Positions 54,192-63,868 of a stretch of DNA of 64,000 nt are shown in pieces; position 1 is the stretch's first letter; each line of letters opens with the position of its first letter. The DNA comes from Massilia terrae. GTDB taxonomy: Bacteria; Pseudomonadota; Gammaproteobacteria; Burkholderiales; Burkholderiaceae_D. The translations under genes and the position numbers were made by a program. Location of the stretch: assembly GCF_024753145.1 (NCBI RefSeq), contig NZ_JANUGU010000005.1, positions 62,001 through 126,000 on the forward strand, given 5' to 3'. The notes beneath the pieces are model-generated. The model was given only the letters and a program-made list of their open reading frames with translations, made no database searches and was not told where the DNA came from.

Positions 54192-54213
54192 TTTGTTTAG
54201 TATAGCAAACAAA
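54192..54213. promoter_or_regulatory. Operator-like palindrome upstream of psuK
   Basis: TTTGTTT-N8-AAACAAA perfect 7-base arms, 20 bases before the GTG of the HTH-bearing kinase and in the 252-base divergent spacer to the nucleoside operon. The rest of this spacer is AT-rich and probably holds both promoters. Confidence 0.5.
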
Positions 54214-54232
54214 TGTTGATACCTTCCGTCCC

Positions 54233-55333
54233 GTGAACGACGTCTCGAAAAAAGAACGGCTGCTCGACCTGGTCCGCGCCAATCCCTTCATCTCGCAACA
54301 GGAACTGGCCGACCAGCTGGGCCTGTCGCGCTCCGCCGTGGCGGGCCACATCGCGGCCCTGATCCGCGAGCGGCGCCTGCTCGGCCGCGCCTACGTGCTG
54401 CCGGAGCGGCGCGCCATCGTCTGCATCGGCGCGGCCGCGCTCGACCGCAAGCTGCGCTCGCTGGCGCGGCTGGTGCCGGGCACCTCGAATCCGGCCACCC
54501 AGTCCGAATCGTTCGGCGGCGTGGCGCGCAACGTGGCCGAGAACCTGGCCCGCCTCGGCGCGGCGGTCGGCCTGGTCACCGCGCTGGGCCAGGACGCCGC
54601 CGGCGCCGCCCTGCTCGCGCACGCCGACGGCGCCGGCATCGACACTCGCGGCGTGCTGCACCTGGCCGATGCCGTCACCGGCACCTACACCGCAGTGCTC
54701 GACGCCGACGGCGAGATGACGGTGGCGCTGGCCGACATGGCGCTGTACGACCGCATCACGCCCGACCTCATCGCCACGCGCCGTCCGCAGCGCGCCAACG
54801 CCGCGATGGTGGTGGCCGACCTCAACCTGCCGCAGGACACGCTGGCCCAGGTGCTGGCCGATGCCGCGCTCGATGCCGTGCCGCTGGTGCTGGTCGCCGC
54901 GTCCGAGCCGAAGATGGCGCGCCTGCCCGCGCGCCTGGACGGCGCCATGCTCATGATTCTTAATGCCGGCGAGCTGGGTACCCGCGTGGGCCGCCCGTTG
55001 CCCGGCGACGCCGACATCGCCGCCGCCTGCGCCGAAGTGCAGGGCCAGGGCGTGCGCGACCTCGTCATCACGCGCGGCGCCGCCGGCGTCCTGTTCACCA
55101 GCCCGGACGGCATCAAGCACCTGCCCGCGCCGAAAGCCGAAGTGGTCGACGTCACCGGCGCCGGCGACGCCTTCGCGGCCGCGGTCTGCTGGTCGCTGCA
55201 GCAGGATCCGGGCGACCTCGAACTGGCCTGCCGCCGCGGCCTGTGCCTGTCCGCGCTCACGCTCGGATCCCCGCACACCGTCTGCCCCACCCTGCCGGAC
55301 GAGCTGTTCGCCGGCCTTCACCAACAGGACTGA
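54233..55333 (+). CDS. psuK: Pseudouridine kinase with N-terminal winged helix
   Basis: 366 residues from GTG 54233. Residues about 5-58 form a small HTH ([41 protein letters not shown]); the rest is a PfkB/ribokinase-family kinase with [15 protein letters not shown] and catalytic Asp312 in [11 protein letters not shown]. Followed two bases later by psuG, so the substrate is pseudouridine. Such HTH-kinase fusions occur in this family and may autoregulate the operon through the palindrome upstream. It diverges from the nucleoside operon. Confidence 0.92.
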   Translation: MNDVSKKERLLDLVRANPFISQQELADQLGLSRSAVAGHIAALIRERRLLGRAYVLPERRAIVCIGAAALDRKLRSLARLVPGTSNPATQSESFGGVARNVAENLARLGAAVGLVTALGQDAAGAALLAHADGAGIDTRGVLHLADAVTGTYTAVLDADGEMTVALADMALYDRITPDLIATRRPQRANAAMVVADLNLPQDTLAQVLADAALDAVPLVLVAASEPKMARLPARLDGAMLMILNAGELGTRVGRPLPGDADIAAACAEVQGQGVRDLVITRGAAGVLFTSPDGIKHLPAPKAEVVDVTGAGDAFAAAVCWSLQQDPGDLELACRRGLCLSALTLGSPHTVCPTLPDELFAGLHQQD

Positions 55334-55335
55334 CC

Positions 55336-56253
<918 letters not shown>

Positions 56254-56275
56254 ACCCCGAACCGGAACACCTGCG

Positions 56276-57184
56276 ATGTCGATCGATCTCAAGCAGCTCA
56301 AGTACTTCCTCGCGGTCGCCGAAGAGAAGAGCTTTTCGCGCGCCGCCGAACGCCTGCACATCTCGCAGCCGCCGCTGTCCCAGCAGATCCAGAAGCTGGA
56401 GAACGAGCTGGGCGTGCGCCTGTTCGCCCGCACCACCCGCAGCTTCGAGCTGACCGCGGCCGGCAAGGCGCTGATGTCGGAGGCATCGGACCTGATGTCG
56501 CGCATGCGCGTGACCATCGAAACGGTGCGCCAGATCGACCGCGGCGAGCTCGGACGGCTGCGCATCGGCATCGTCGGCTCGGCGATGTGGGGGCCGCTGC
56601 CCAAGCTGCTGGACGAATTCCAGCGCCGCTTCCCGCGCGTGACCTGGACCCTGCACGAACTCGGGCCGCACGACCAGGTCGAGGCGCTGCGCTCGAAGCA
56701 GATCGACGTCGGCTTCTGGCGCGAGCCGCGCAACGACGACGACGAGATGAAGCAGGCCGGCCTGCGCCAGGAGCTGTGCTTCCGCGAGAACGTGTGCGTG
56801 GCCGTGAACGAGCATCACCGGCTGGCCACGCAGGAGGCGATCGAACTGTCAGAGCTGGCGGGCGAGCCGATCCTGACCCTGGCGCTGGACCGTTCGGCGT
56901 TCGCGCGCCACCTGATGCAGTCCTGCGCCAGCGCCGGCTTCACGCCCGCGATCTTCCAGGAGGCGCTGGAGCCGCAGACGGTGCTTGCCATGGTGGGCGC
57001 GGGCCTGGGCGTGGCGCTGATGCCGGAAACGACGGCGCGCGTGGTCTGGCCGGGCGTGGTGTTCGTGCCGATCAAGACCAATCCGCCATCGGGCAACCTG
57101 TACATCACCTACCCGATCCACGACGACGCGCCGGTGGTGCGCGCCTTCCTGAAGATCGCCAGCGAGGGCGCTGCCGAGGCCTAG
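56276..57184 (+). CDS. LysR-family regulator downstream of psuG
   Basis: 302 residues from ATG 56276. wHTH LKYFLAVAEEKSFSRAAERLHISQPPLSQQIQKLENEL, then the effector domain (RLRIGIVGSAMWGPLPKLLDEF). BenM/CatM-like subgroup by sequence style. Starts 22 bases after psuG and may be read with it. Target not evident; the downstream neighbours are convergent. Confidence 0.88.
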   Translation: MSIDLKQLKYFLAVAEEKSFSRAAERLHISQPPLSQQIQKLENELGVRLFARTTRSFELTAAGKALMSEASDLMSRMRVTIETVRQIDRGELGRLRIGIVGSAMWGPLPKLLDEFQRRFPRVTWTLHELGPHDQVEALRSKQIDVGFWREPRNDDDEMKQAGLRQELCFRENVCVAVNEHHRLATQEAIELSELAGEPILTLALDRSAFARHLMQSCASAGFTPAIFQEALEPQTVLAMVGAGLGVALMPETTARVVWPGVVFVPIKTNPPSGNLYITYPIHDDAPVVRAFLKIASEGAAEA

Positions 57185-57231
57185 GGTCGTCTCAAAAAAG
57201 CGCTAACCGCGTTAAGCATAATAAGAAATAT

Positions 57232-57335
57232 CGTCGTTCCCGCGAAGGCGGGAACCCATGCTGAGATTGCAGTCTCGCGGCATTTTCGCGACCGCGCATC
57301 GTGTCTATGGGTCCCCGCCTTCGCGGGGACGACGG
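57232..57335. repeat. REPIN-like element
   Basis: Left CGTCGTTCCCGCGAAGGCGG with ACCCATGCTGAG, right inverted unit ending CCTTCGCGGGGACGACGG. The middle is the longest of the set and includes TCGCGGCATTTTCGCGA. It lies between the convergent LysR and pcp stops. Confidence 0.75.
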
Positions 57336-57345
57336 CTGTGCTCAA

Positions 57346-57984
57346 TTAGTGAGTGGCGCCGCCGGCGACTGCGAGGTCGGTTTCGGTGCCGACCGTCGCC
57401 TGCACCGCCGCGCGCAAGCCTTCGATAATCTCCGCCAGCGGCATGCTGGGCGTTCCATCCTTGGCCTGCTTCGGCAGGAAGGGCACGTGGATGAAGCCCG
57501 CGCGCACTTTCGTGCCGAGCGTGTTGTGCAGCAGCCCGTAGAACACATGGTTGCAGACGAAAGTGCCGGCGGTCTGCGACACGCCCGCGCGCAGGCCGCG
57601 CTCGCGCATCTCTTGCACGATGGCCTTGATCGGCAAGGTGCTGAAGTAGGCGTCGGGTGCGCCCGCGACGATCGCCTCGTCCACCGGCTGCTGGCCGTCG
57701 TTGTCGGCGATCGAGGCATCGTCGACGTTGATCGCCACCCGCTCCACCGACAGTTCCGGACGCCCGCCGGCCTGGCCGACGGCGATGACGACGTCCGGCT
57801 TCAGTTCGTCCAGCAGCCCGGCCATCACGCGGTTGGCCATGCCGAACACGCACGGCAGCTGGCGCACCTCCACCGCGAAACCATCTCCCCTCCAGCCTTT
57901 CAGCTCCTTGACCGCCTCCCACGAGGGGTTGATTTTGGCTTTGTTAAAAGGCTCGAATCCTGTCAGGAGAATAGTTTTTATCAT
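57346..57984 (-). CDS. pcp: Pyroglutamyl-peptidase I
   Basis: 212 residues. C15 peptidase triad: Glu81 (GGRPELSVERVAIN), Cys144 (TAGTFVCNHVFYG), His166 (RAGFIHVPFLP), matching the known E-C-H spacing. Removes N-terminal 5-oxoproline from peptides in the cytoplasm. It starts two bases after the DUF979 stop and is the third gene of the operon. Confidence 0.95.
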   Translation of the reverse strand: MIKTILLTGFEPFNKAKINPSWEAVKELKGWRGDGFAVEVRQLPCVFGMANRVMAGLLDELKPDVVIAVGQAGGRPELSVERVAINVDDASIADNDGQQPVDEAIVAGAPDAYFSTLPIKAIVQEMRERGLRAGVSQTAGTFVCNHVFYGLLHNTLGTKVRAGFIHVPFLPKQAKDGTPSMPLAEIIEGLRAAVQATVGTETDLAVAGGATH

Positions 57985-57986
57985 GG

Positions 57987-58943
57987 CTACCGACCCATCA
58001 AAAAGTAGAGGAGGAAGATGTTCGCAACCAGAAGCGGCAAGGCAGTCGGCGTCTGCGCCTTGATGACCGCGTTCCGGTCAGGCAGTTCAAGCAGAGCAAC
58101 GGGCACCATATTAAACGTCGCGGCCATCGGTGTCATCAGGGTGCCGCAGTAGGCGCTGAACATCCCGATCGCCGCCATCACGGCCGGATTGGCGTGATAC
58201 ATCCCCACCAGCACGGGAATCCCCACGCCGCCGGCCATCACCGGGAAGGCGGCGAAGCCGTTCCCCATCACGATCGTGAACAGCGCCATGCCGATGCAGT
58301 ACACCGCCACCGCGACGAAGCGGATGTCCATGTTCACGTAAGAAGTAACGATGTGGGCCACGGCCTTGCTGACGCCAGCCTCGGTGAACAGCAGGCCGAG
58401 CACCGCCAGCATGTGCGGCAGCACCAGCGCCCAACCGATCGCGTCGAGCAGGCGGCGGAACTCGCGCACGCCCTGCACCGGGGTCGAGCGCGTCAGCCAG
58501 CAGGCCAGCGCCAGCGCCACGATGGCGCCGCAGCCCAGCGCCACCAGGGTCAGGTTCTTCGGGTCGAACACGAACAACTCGCCGATCTTCACGTCCTTGA
58601 GCAACGTCGAGCCAAGGATGGTCACGAAGGGAATGGCCAGCGCCGGGATCAGGAGCTTGTGGCCGAGACGACCGGCCTCGCTGCGGCGCTCCTGGTCTGG
58701 CAGCGCGTTGTGGCGGCCCATGCGCACGCCGCCGAAGCCGGCGATCAGCGCCATCGCGATCATGATGACGCCGGCGGCCATCGGCGGCGTCCGGTCGCCG
58801 AGCAGGTAGACCGCCGCGTACATGGCCCAGAACGCGGCGGTGCTGTAGCGGCGCGGATGGTCGGCGTCGCGCAGCGTGAACAGCGCGGTCGCGGCCAGCA
58901 GCACACCGACCAGCAGGTAGAAATAGTCGACGGCGAGGATCAC
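57987..58943 (-). CDS. DUF979 membrane protein (putative 5-oxoproline transporter subunit)
   Basis: 318 residues from GTG 58943 (GGGAG upstream), overlapping the DUF969 stop by four bases (GTGA). About nine or ten transmembrane segments, with VMGNGFAAFPVMAGGVGIPVLVG and YCGTLMTPMAATFNMVP near the end. The DUF969-DUF979 pair commonly neighbours pyroglutamyl-peptidase or 5-oxoprolinase genes, so uptake of 5-oxoproline or short pyroglutamyl peptides is likely but not proven. Confidence 0.87.
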   Translation of the reverse strand: MILAVDYFYLLVGVLLAATALFTLRDADHPRRYSTAAFWAMYAAVYLLGDRTPPMAAGVIMIAMALIAGFGGVRMGRHNALPDQERRSEAGRLGHKLLIPALAIPFVTILGSTLLKDVKIGELFVFDPKNLTLVALGCGAIVALALACWLTRSTPVQGVREFRRLLDAIGWALVLPHMLAVLGLLFTEAGVSKAVAHIVTSYVNMDIRFVAVAVYCIGMALFTIVMGNGFAAFPVMAGGVGIPVLVGMYHANPAVMAAIGMFSAYCGTLMTPMAATFNMVPVALLELPDRNAVIKAQTPTALPLLVANIFLLYFLMGR

Positions 58944-59632
58944 CTCGCGCTCCCGCCGCGGGCGAGGCGCACGTCGAGGCGGCGCAGGTTCCAGCTGTGG
59001 ATCAGGAAGGCGGTGACGGCTGTCGGGATGCCCCACAGCGCCATGTGCACCGGATCGACCTCGATGCCTTCGGCGCGCAGGATGGTCTGCATCAGCACGA
59101 TGGCGCCGAAGGCCACGAAGATGTCCTCGCCGAAGAACAGGCCGACGTTGTCGGTGGCGGCGGCCATCGCGCGCACCTCGTGGCGCTGTTCGTCGCTCAG
59201 CTTGCCGCTGCGTGCTTCGGCGGCGCCTTCGGCCATCGGCGCGATCAGTGGGCGCACCATCGAAGCCTGGCCGCCAAGGCTGGTCATGCCAACGGCGGCG
59301 GACAGTTCGCGCACCAGCAGGTAGACCGTCAGCAGGCGGCCCGCGGTGGCCGAGCGGATCTTGGCGATGAAGTTCTGGGCGTGCTCGCGCAAGCCGTGGC
59401 GTTCGAGCAGGCCGATGGCGGCCAGCGGCAGCAGGTAGATCAGCGGCAGGTTGCGGGTCTTGAGGAAGGCGGCGCCGAGCGATTCGAGGATGTGCGGGAC
59501 CGGCATCGCGGCGGCCAGCCCGGTGACGGCGCACGATGCCACGACCACCAGCACCGGATGGGCGCGCAGCAGGAAGCCGACGATGATGACGGCCACGCCC
59601 AGAAGCGGCCACAAGTTAACTGCTGCATGCAT
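58940..59632 (-). CDS. DUF969 membrane protein (putative 5-oxoproline transporter subunit)
   Basis: 230 residues, GGGAG before ATG 59632. About five or six transmembrane segments, with AAVGMTSLGGQASMVRPLIAPMAEGAAE and NVGLFFGEDIFVAFGAIVLMQTIL. Always found with DUF979; together they resemble the two halves of an ion-coupled carboxylate carrier. First gene of the pcp operon. No 5-oxoprolinase (pxpABC) gene is in the window. Confidence 0.87.
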   Translation of the reverse strand: MHAAVNLWPLLGVAVIIVGFLLRAHPVLVVVASCAVTGLAAAMPVPHILESLGAAFLKTRNLPLIYLLPLAAIGLLERHGLREHAQNFIAKIRSATAGRLLTVYLLVRELSAAVGMTSLGGQASMVRPLIAPMAEGAAEARSGKLSDEQRHEVRAMAAATDNVGLFFGEDIFVAFGAIVLMQTILRAEGIEVDPVHMALWGIPTAVTAFLIHSWNLRRLDVRLARGGSAR

Positions 59633-59746
59633 GAATACTCCCGGCTCAGTGAAGGCGGGGGCAATATTAACCGAGGGGTTGGCTGGGAGGAAACAGTTTT
59701 GTGGGACTGACTACAGCACTGCCAGTGGGGCTAGGAATATAGAGAA

Positions 59747-59772
59747 CGTGTTCCGCGAAGGCGGGAACGACG
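59747..59772. repeat. REP-like palindrome, single
   Basis: CGTGTTCCGC-GAAG-GCGGGAACGACG, a slightly mutated single unit (one base missing in the left arm) in the 185-base spacer between the DUF969 start and the YciI-like stop. Confidence 0.55.
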
Positions 59773-59817
59773 ATATCTATATAGCGATGGCCACTAATAA
59801 AGAGCTGAACTCAGGGG

Positions 59818-60117
59818 CTATGGCCGCACCGGATTGGTCGCGTCGTCGCCAACCACCGTATTCCACGGCCTGACATGAAAGGCCTTCACCAGCCCATTGA
59901 GCACATACGGATCCACCGCCGCAAATCCGCTGACCGTCTCCGCGCTGTCGCACTTAAACATCAGTATCGCGTGATCCGCAGGGTCGGACAGGGCGCCGGC
60001 GATGACGATTTCGCCGCGTTGTTGCGCTTCCCACGCAAGCTTCAAGTGCTCGCTTCGGAACTCGGCGCGGCGCTCCAAATAGTCGGGTGCGAGGTCGTAG
60101 ATCAGCAAATAGTGCAC
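59818..60117 (-). CDS. YciI-family protein
   Basis: 99 residues from GTG 60117 with GGAGA at good distance. YciI fold pattern: MHYLLIYDLAPDYLERRAEFRSEHLKLAWEA, IVIAGALSDPADHAILMF, and DPYVLNGLVKAFHVRPWNTVVG. Small stand-alone YciI proteins may bind metabolites or act as hydrolases on minor substrates; function not established. Confidence 0.9.
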   Translation of the reverse strand: MHYLLIYDLAPDYLERRAEFRSEHLKLAWEAQQRGEIVIAGALSDPADHAILMFKCDSAETVSGFAAVDPYVLNGLVKAFHVRPWNTVVGDDATNPVRP

Positions 60118-60262
60118 GTCAGGTCTCCGATTAGTCGTTTCGATGCAACTGGCATCTTACCTGATGCCGTGATACGCACGCCTGCACGCTTGATCGGCCT
60201 CAGACCTTGGTGGAACCCGGCCGCTAATCTGGCCTCGACACGACCACGCCAAGGTGAAAACC

Positions 60263-61411
60263 ATGAAGACATCCGCGTCAGGCTTTGGATCAGGGAGCGC
60301 GGCGATTGCGCTGCCATTGGCGGTATGCGCCGCGGTGCTCTCCGCTTGCGGCGGCGGGAGCGACTGGTGCGATCCCAAGGACAAATGGAACCAGCCGGAC
60401 CCGCCGCCGGCCCAGTTCACCGGCCTGTCGCTGGTCGCGGGCGACCAGTGCAATACCTGCGGCGGCAGCCACGATGGCACCGGCTCGCTGGCGCGCTTCA
60501 ACGGCGCGGAAGGCATCGCCGCCGATGGCAAGGGCAATCTCTTCGTCGCGGAAAACGCCAGCTCCACGATCCGCAAGATCAGCGCGCAGGGCGTGGTCAG
60601 CACGCTGGCCGGCCTGGTCAACCAGCCGGGCGGCGTGGACGGCATCGGCAATGCGGCGCGCTTTCGCAATCCGACCCGGCTGGCGGTGGACATCAGCGGC
60701 AACATCTACGTCACCGATACCGGCAACTCCACCATCCGCAGGATCGGCGCGGACGGCGCAGTGGTCACCCTCGCCGGCCAGCCGGGCGTCTGCGGCAGCG
60801 GCGACGGCAGCGGCGCGCAGGCGCTGTTCTGCAATCCGAAGGGCGTTGCGGTCGACGGCTCGGGCGTCCTGTATGTGGCGGACACGCGGAACGACACGAT
60901 CCGCCGCATCACGCCGACCGGCCAGGTGATCACCATCGCCGGCAAGCCGGGCGTGTGCGGCAGCGCCGATGGCGGCGTGGCCGTCGCCACCTTCTGCCAG
61001 CCCGGCGACATCACGGTCGACCGCTGGGACAATATCTACGTCGCCGACACCGGCAACAACACGATCCGCATGATCGACCCGCAGGGCCGCGTCTCCACGC
61101 TGGCCGGCGCGGCAGGTTCCTGCGCGTCGGCCGATGGGCCAAACGGCGCCTCGCGCCTGTGCGCGCCCAGCGGCATCACGGTGGATTCGACCGACAATCT
61201 CTACGTCGCTGACACCGGCAACAACACCATCCGCCGCATCGACGTCGGCAACGTCACCACCACCATCGCCGGCGTGCCGCAGCAGAAAGGCATCGTCCTC
61301 GGGCCGCTGCCGGGCGAGCTGGATGCGCCCACCGGCATCACCATGGATACCGACGCATCGGTGGCGCTCACCTCGCACAACCTGGTGCTGCGGCTGCTGC
61401 CGCCGAAATGA
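60263..61411 (+). CDS. NHL-repeat beta-propeller lipoprotein
   Basis: 382 residues from ATG 60263 with AAGGTG upstream. Signal peptide with lipobox LSAC near residue 29, then about six NHL repeats, each with YVADTGNNTIRRI-like strands. Extra Cys residues occur between repeats (PGVCGSGDG, TFCQPGD, GSCASADG, RLCAPSG), suggesting disulphides that staple the blades. A surface or periplasmic scaffold or ligand-binding protein; no enzyme residues are obvious. Monocistronic. Confidence 0.87.
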   Translation: MKTSASGFGSGSAAIALPLAVCAAVLSACGGGSDWCDPKDKWNQPDPPPAQFTGLSLVAGDQCNTCGGSHDGTGSLARFNGAEGIAADGKGNLFVAENASSTIRKISAQGVVSTLAGLVNQPGGVDGIGNAARFRNPTRLAVDISGNIYVTDTGNSTIRRIGADGAVVTLAGQPGVCGSGDGSGAQALFCNPKGVAVDGSGVLYVADTRNDTIRRITPTGQVITIAGKPGVCGSADGGVAVATFCQPGDITVDRWDNIYVADTGNNTIRMIDPQGRVSTLAGAAGSCASADGPNGASRLCAPSGITVDSTDNLYVADTGNNTIRRIDVGNVTTTIAGVPQQKGIVLGPLPGELDAPTGITMDTDASVALTSHNLVLRLLPPK

Positions 61412-61637
61412 CGCGAGCCGGCTCCCCCGGCAAATTTGGCCTGCGGCATGAGCCCGATCGAGCGCGCGATGGGCACCGTCGAAAAATACATGCCCTCGGC
61501 CGGACCGGTGCTCCACTGAACCCAAGGGCGCCGGCGCGTTGTAGCTTCGCCACGCTTTTGTCGAAACTACTGAACTAGCACAGCATTTGATATGTAGCGC
61601 ACAGAAAATTGCGGTCCGCAGCGGTAAGCTGGACCGC

Positions 61638-62507
61638 ATGAACACCACGTCGAAAAAAGTCGCGGCCGGCATGGCCGGATTTGCCAGCTTCCTGTGGCTG
61701 GGCCTGACAGCTGCGGTTGCTGCCAATCAGCGCCGACTGGTGTTCAATCCCGTGGCCGAGCGCGAGGTGAAAAGCCCGCGCAGCAGCGGGCACCGCACCC
61801 GCCCGGTGGTGCTGCGCGCCAAGGACGGCACCCGCCTGAGCGGCTACCTGATGACCCCGCACGTGCCCGGCACCCATCCGGCCGTGATGTATTTCGGCGG
61901 CCGCTCGGAGGAAGTGTCCTGGGTCGCGCGCGACGCCGGCCGCCTGTTCCCCAATATGACCGTGCTGGCCATGAACTACCGCGGCTACGGCGATTCGCAC
62001 GGCGAGCCGGCCGAAAACTTCATGGTCGACGATGCCTGCACCATGTTCGACTGGCTGGCCGAGCACGGTTTCGTGGACGCCACCCGGATCGCCGTGGTCG
62101 GACGCAGCCTCGGCTCCGGCGTCGCGGTCCAGCTCGCCAAGGCGCGCCCCGTGCATTCCGTGGTGCTGATCACGCCCTACGATTCCGTGCTCGCGCTCGC
62201 CAAGCGGCGCTTCCGCGGCATGCCCGTCGATTACCTGCTGCGCCACCGCTTCGAGTCGATCAAGCATGCGCCCGCCCTCACCGCCCCCACCTATGTGCTG
62301 CGGGCGGAACGCGACGACATCATTCCCCACTCGCATACCGACCAGCTCGTCTCAAAGCTGGCCCAGCTGTGTGGCGACGACGTCATCCCCGGCTCCGATC
62401 ACCTGAACATCCCCTATCTGGAGGAAACCCAGCAGCGCATCGCCAGCTTCCTGGCCGCCCGTTTCGCCACCGCGGCCCCCATCGCACTGCCGGCGCCGGT
62501 CGCCTGA
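61638..62507 (+). CDS. Membrane-anchored alpha/beta hydrolase
   Basis: 289 residues from ATG 61638. N-terminal hydrophobic anchor (about 8-28), then an alpha/beta hydrolase with nucleophile Ser157 in VVGRSLGSG, acid Asp226 or 227 (RAERDDIIP) and His255 (PGSDHLN). It resembles BEM46/FrsA-like serine hydrolases (MNYRGYGDSHGEPAE). Substrate unknown. Confidence 0.87.
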   Translation: MNTTSKKVAAGMAGFASFLWLGLTAAVAANQRRLVFNPVAEREVKSPRSSGHRTRPVVLRAKDGTRLSGYLMTPHVPGTHPAVMYFGGRSEEVSWVARDAGRLFPNMTVLAMNYRGYGDSHGEPAENFMVDDACTMFDWLAEHGFVDATRIAVVGRSLGSGVAVQLAKARPVHSVVLITPYDSVLALAKRRFRGMPVDYLLRHRFESIKHAPALTAPTYVLRAERDDIIPHSHTDQLVSKLAQLCGDDVIPGSDHLNIPYLEETQQRIASFLAARFATAAPIALPAPVA

Positions 62508-62740
62508 CGGCCGCCCAAGGCGCATTTATATTTGCACCAAATAAATTGCGCAGTAAAATCGTATTTGCCTTTCATAATCGCGGTGATGCATGATCTGACA
62601 GCATTGCGCGCCCGGTGGCGGCAATGCGATGCCCCTGCCGGCGCGAGCGGGCCGAGACAAATCGGCTTGCTTCCGGAGACGACATTGTCCCGCGAGGAAA
62701 TACCCCACAGAGACGATGAAGCTTGCGTAGCCACTCGCAA

Positions 62741-62753
62741 CGCAAGGCTTGCG
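62741..62753. promoter_or_regulatory. Palindrome upstream of BMP-family operon
   Basis: CGCAAG-G-CTTGCG, six-base arms, 36 bases before the binding-protein start and just before a TACAAT -10-like hexamer (62759-62764). Possible operator. The remainder of the 282-base spacer 62508-62789 holds no gene I can support. Confidence 0.35.
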
Positions 62754-62789
62754 CCGGGTACAATAAGGAAATTCCAGGAGCCAACAAAC

Positions 62790-63785
62790 ATGAAAATGAA
62801 GCATCTTTGCATGACGATCGCGGCGTTTTGCGTCGCCGGCACGGCTGCGGCGGCAGCCCCGAAACTGGGCATCGTGTATGACGCCGGTGGCAAATTCGAC
62901 AAATCGTTCAACCAATCGGCCTACGTCGGCGCCGAGCGCTTCAAGAAGGAAACCGGCATCGGCTACCTCGAAGCGCAGGCCAACAGCGACACCCAGTCCG
63001 AGCAGGTGCTGCGCGGACTGGCGCGCAAAAAACTCGACCTGATCGTGGCCGTCGGCTTCTCGCAAAGCCAGTCGGTGCAGAAGGTCGCCAAGGAATTCCC
63101 GTCGGTGCATTTCGTCGTGATCGACGGCATCGCCCAAGGCAACAACGTCAACTCGGTGCTGTTCAAGGAGCAGGAAGGCTCCTACCTGGTCGGCGTGGCC
63201 GCCGCGATGGCGTCCAAGACCAACAAGCTCGGCTTCATCGGCGGCATGGACATCCCGCTGATCCGCGCCTTCGCCTGCGGCTACGGCCAGGGCGCCAAGG
63301 CCACCAAGCCGAAGGTCGAGATCCTGCAGAACATGGTCGGCACCACCAGCGCGGCGTGGAACGACCCGGCCAAGGGCGGCGAGCTGGCACGCGCCCAGTT
63401 CGAGCGCGGCGCCGACGTGATCTTCGCGGTGGCGGGCGGCAGCGGCATGGGCGCCCTGCAGCAGGCCAAGGAAAAAGGCAAGCTGGCGATCGGCGTCGAC
63501 TCCAACCAGAACTACCTGCATCCGGGCAGCATGCTGACCTCGATGGTCAAGCACGTGGACAACGCCGTGTACACCGAATTCACCGAGGTGAAGAACGGCA
63601 CCTGGAAGCCGGGCGTGACCTATCTGGGCCTGAAGGAAGGCGGCGTGGACTGGGTGGTCGACAAGGACAACCGCGCCGTGGTCAGCCCCGCGATGGAAAA
63701 GAAGGTGAATGAGATCAAGGCCGACATCATCAGCGGCAAGATCAAAGTGATCGACTACCGCGCCAACAGCTCCTGCCCGGTCTGA
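62790..63785 (+). CDS. BMP-family (nucleoside-type) ABC transporter binding protein
   Basis: 331 residues from ATG 62790 with AGGAG nine bases upstream. Signal peptide (about 1-22, ending TAAAAA) without a lipobox Cys. BMP/PnrA motifs: KLGIVYDAGGKFDKSFNQSAYVGAERF, IVAVGFSQSQSVQKVAKEFP, GFIGGMDIPLIRAFACGYGQGAK and AVAGGSGMGALQQAKEKGKLAIGVDSNQNYL. BMP proteins bind purine or pyrimidine nucleosides and feed a two-permease ABC importer. It fits the nucleoside catabolic theme of the window; the ATPase gene follows. Confidence 0.92.
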   Translation: MKMKHLCMTIAAFCVAGTAAAAAPKLGIVYDAGGKFDKSFNQSAYVGAERFKKETGIGYLEAQANSDTQSEQVLRGLARKKLDLIVAVGFSQSQSVQKVAKEFPSVHFVVIDGIAQGNNVNSVLFKEQEGSYLVGVAAAMASKTNKLGFIGGMDIPLIRAFACGYGQGAKATKPKVEILQNMVGTTSAAWNDPAKGGELARAQFERGADVIFAVAGGSGMGALQQAKEKGKLAIGVDSNQNYLHPGSMLTSMVKHVDNAVYTEFTEVKNGTWKPGVTYLGLKEGGVDWVVDKDNRAVVSPAMEKKVNEIKADIISGKIKVIDYRANSSCPV

Positions 63786-63810
63786 TCTTTCAACTTAACC
63801 CGAAAGCGTT

Positions 63811-63843
63811 CCGCGCCGGCCCAGTCCGGCGCGGCGCGTTTTT
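63811..63843 (+). terminator. Hairpin between BMP binding protein and ATPase genes
   Basis: Stem CCGCGCCGG / CCGGCGCGG (63811-63819 and 63826-63834), loop CCCAGT, then CGCG and TTTTT. Likely a partial terminator or stabilising hairpin that leaves the binding protein in excess over the membrane components. Confidence 0.65.
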
Positions 63844-63868
63844 GAACGCATAACGCAAGCCACTGAAC

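Noticed and set aside
62587-62789. In-frame upstream extension of the BMP binding protein
   Set aside because: It would bury the signal peptide; ATG 62790 has AGGAG and begins a normal export signal.
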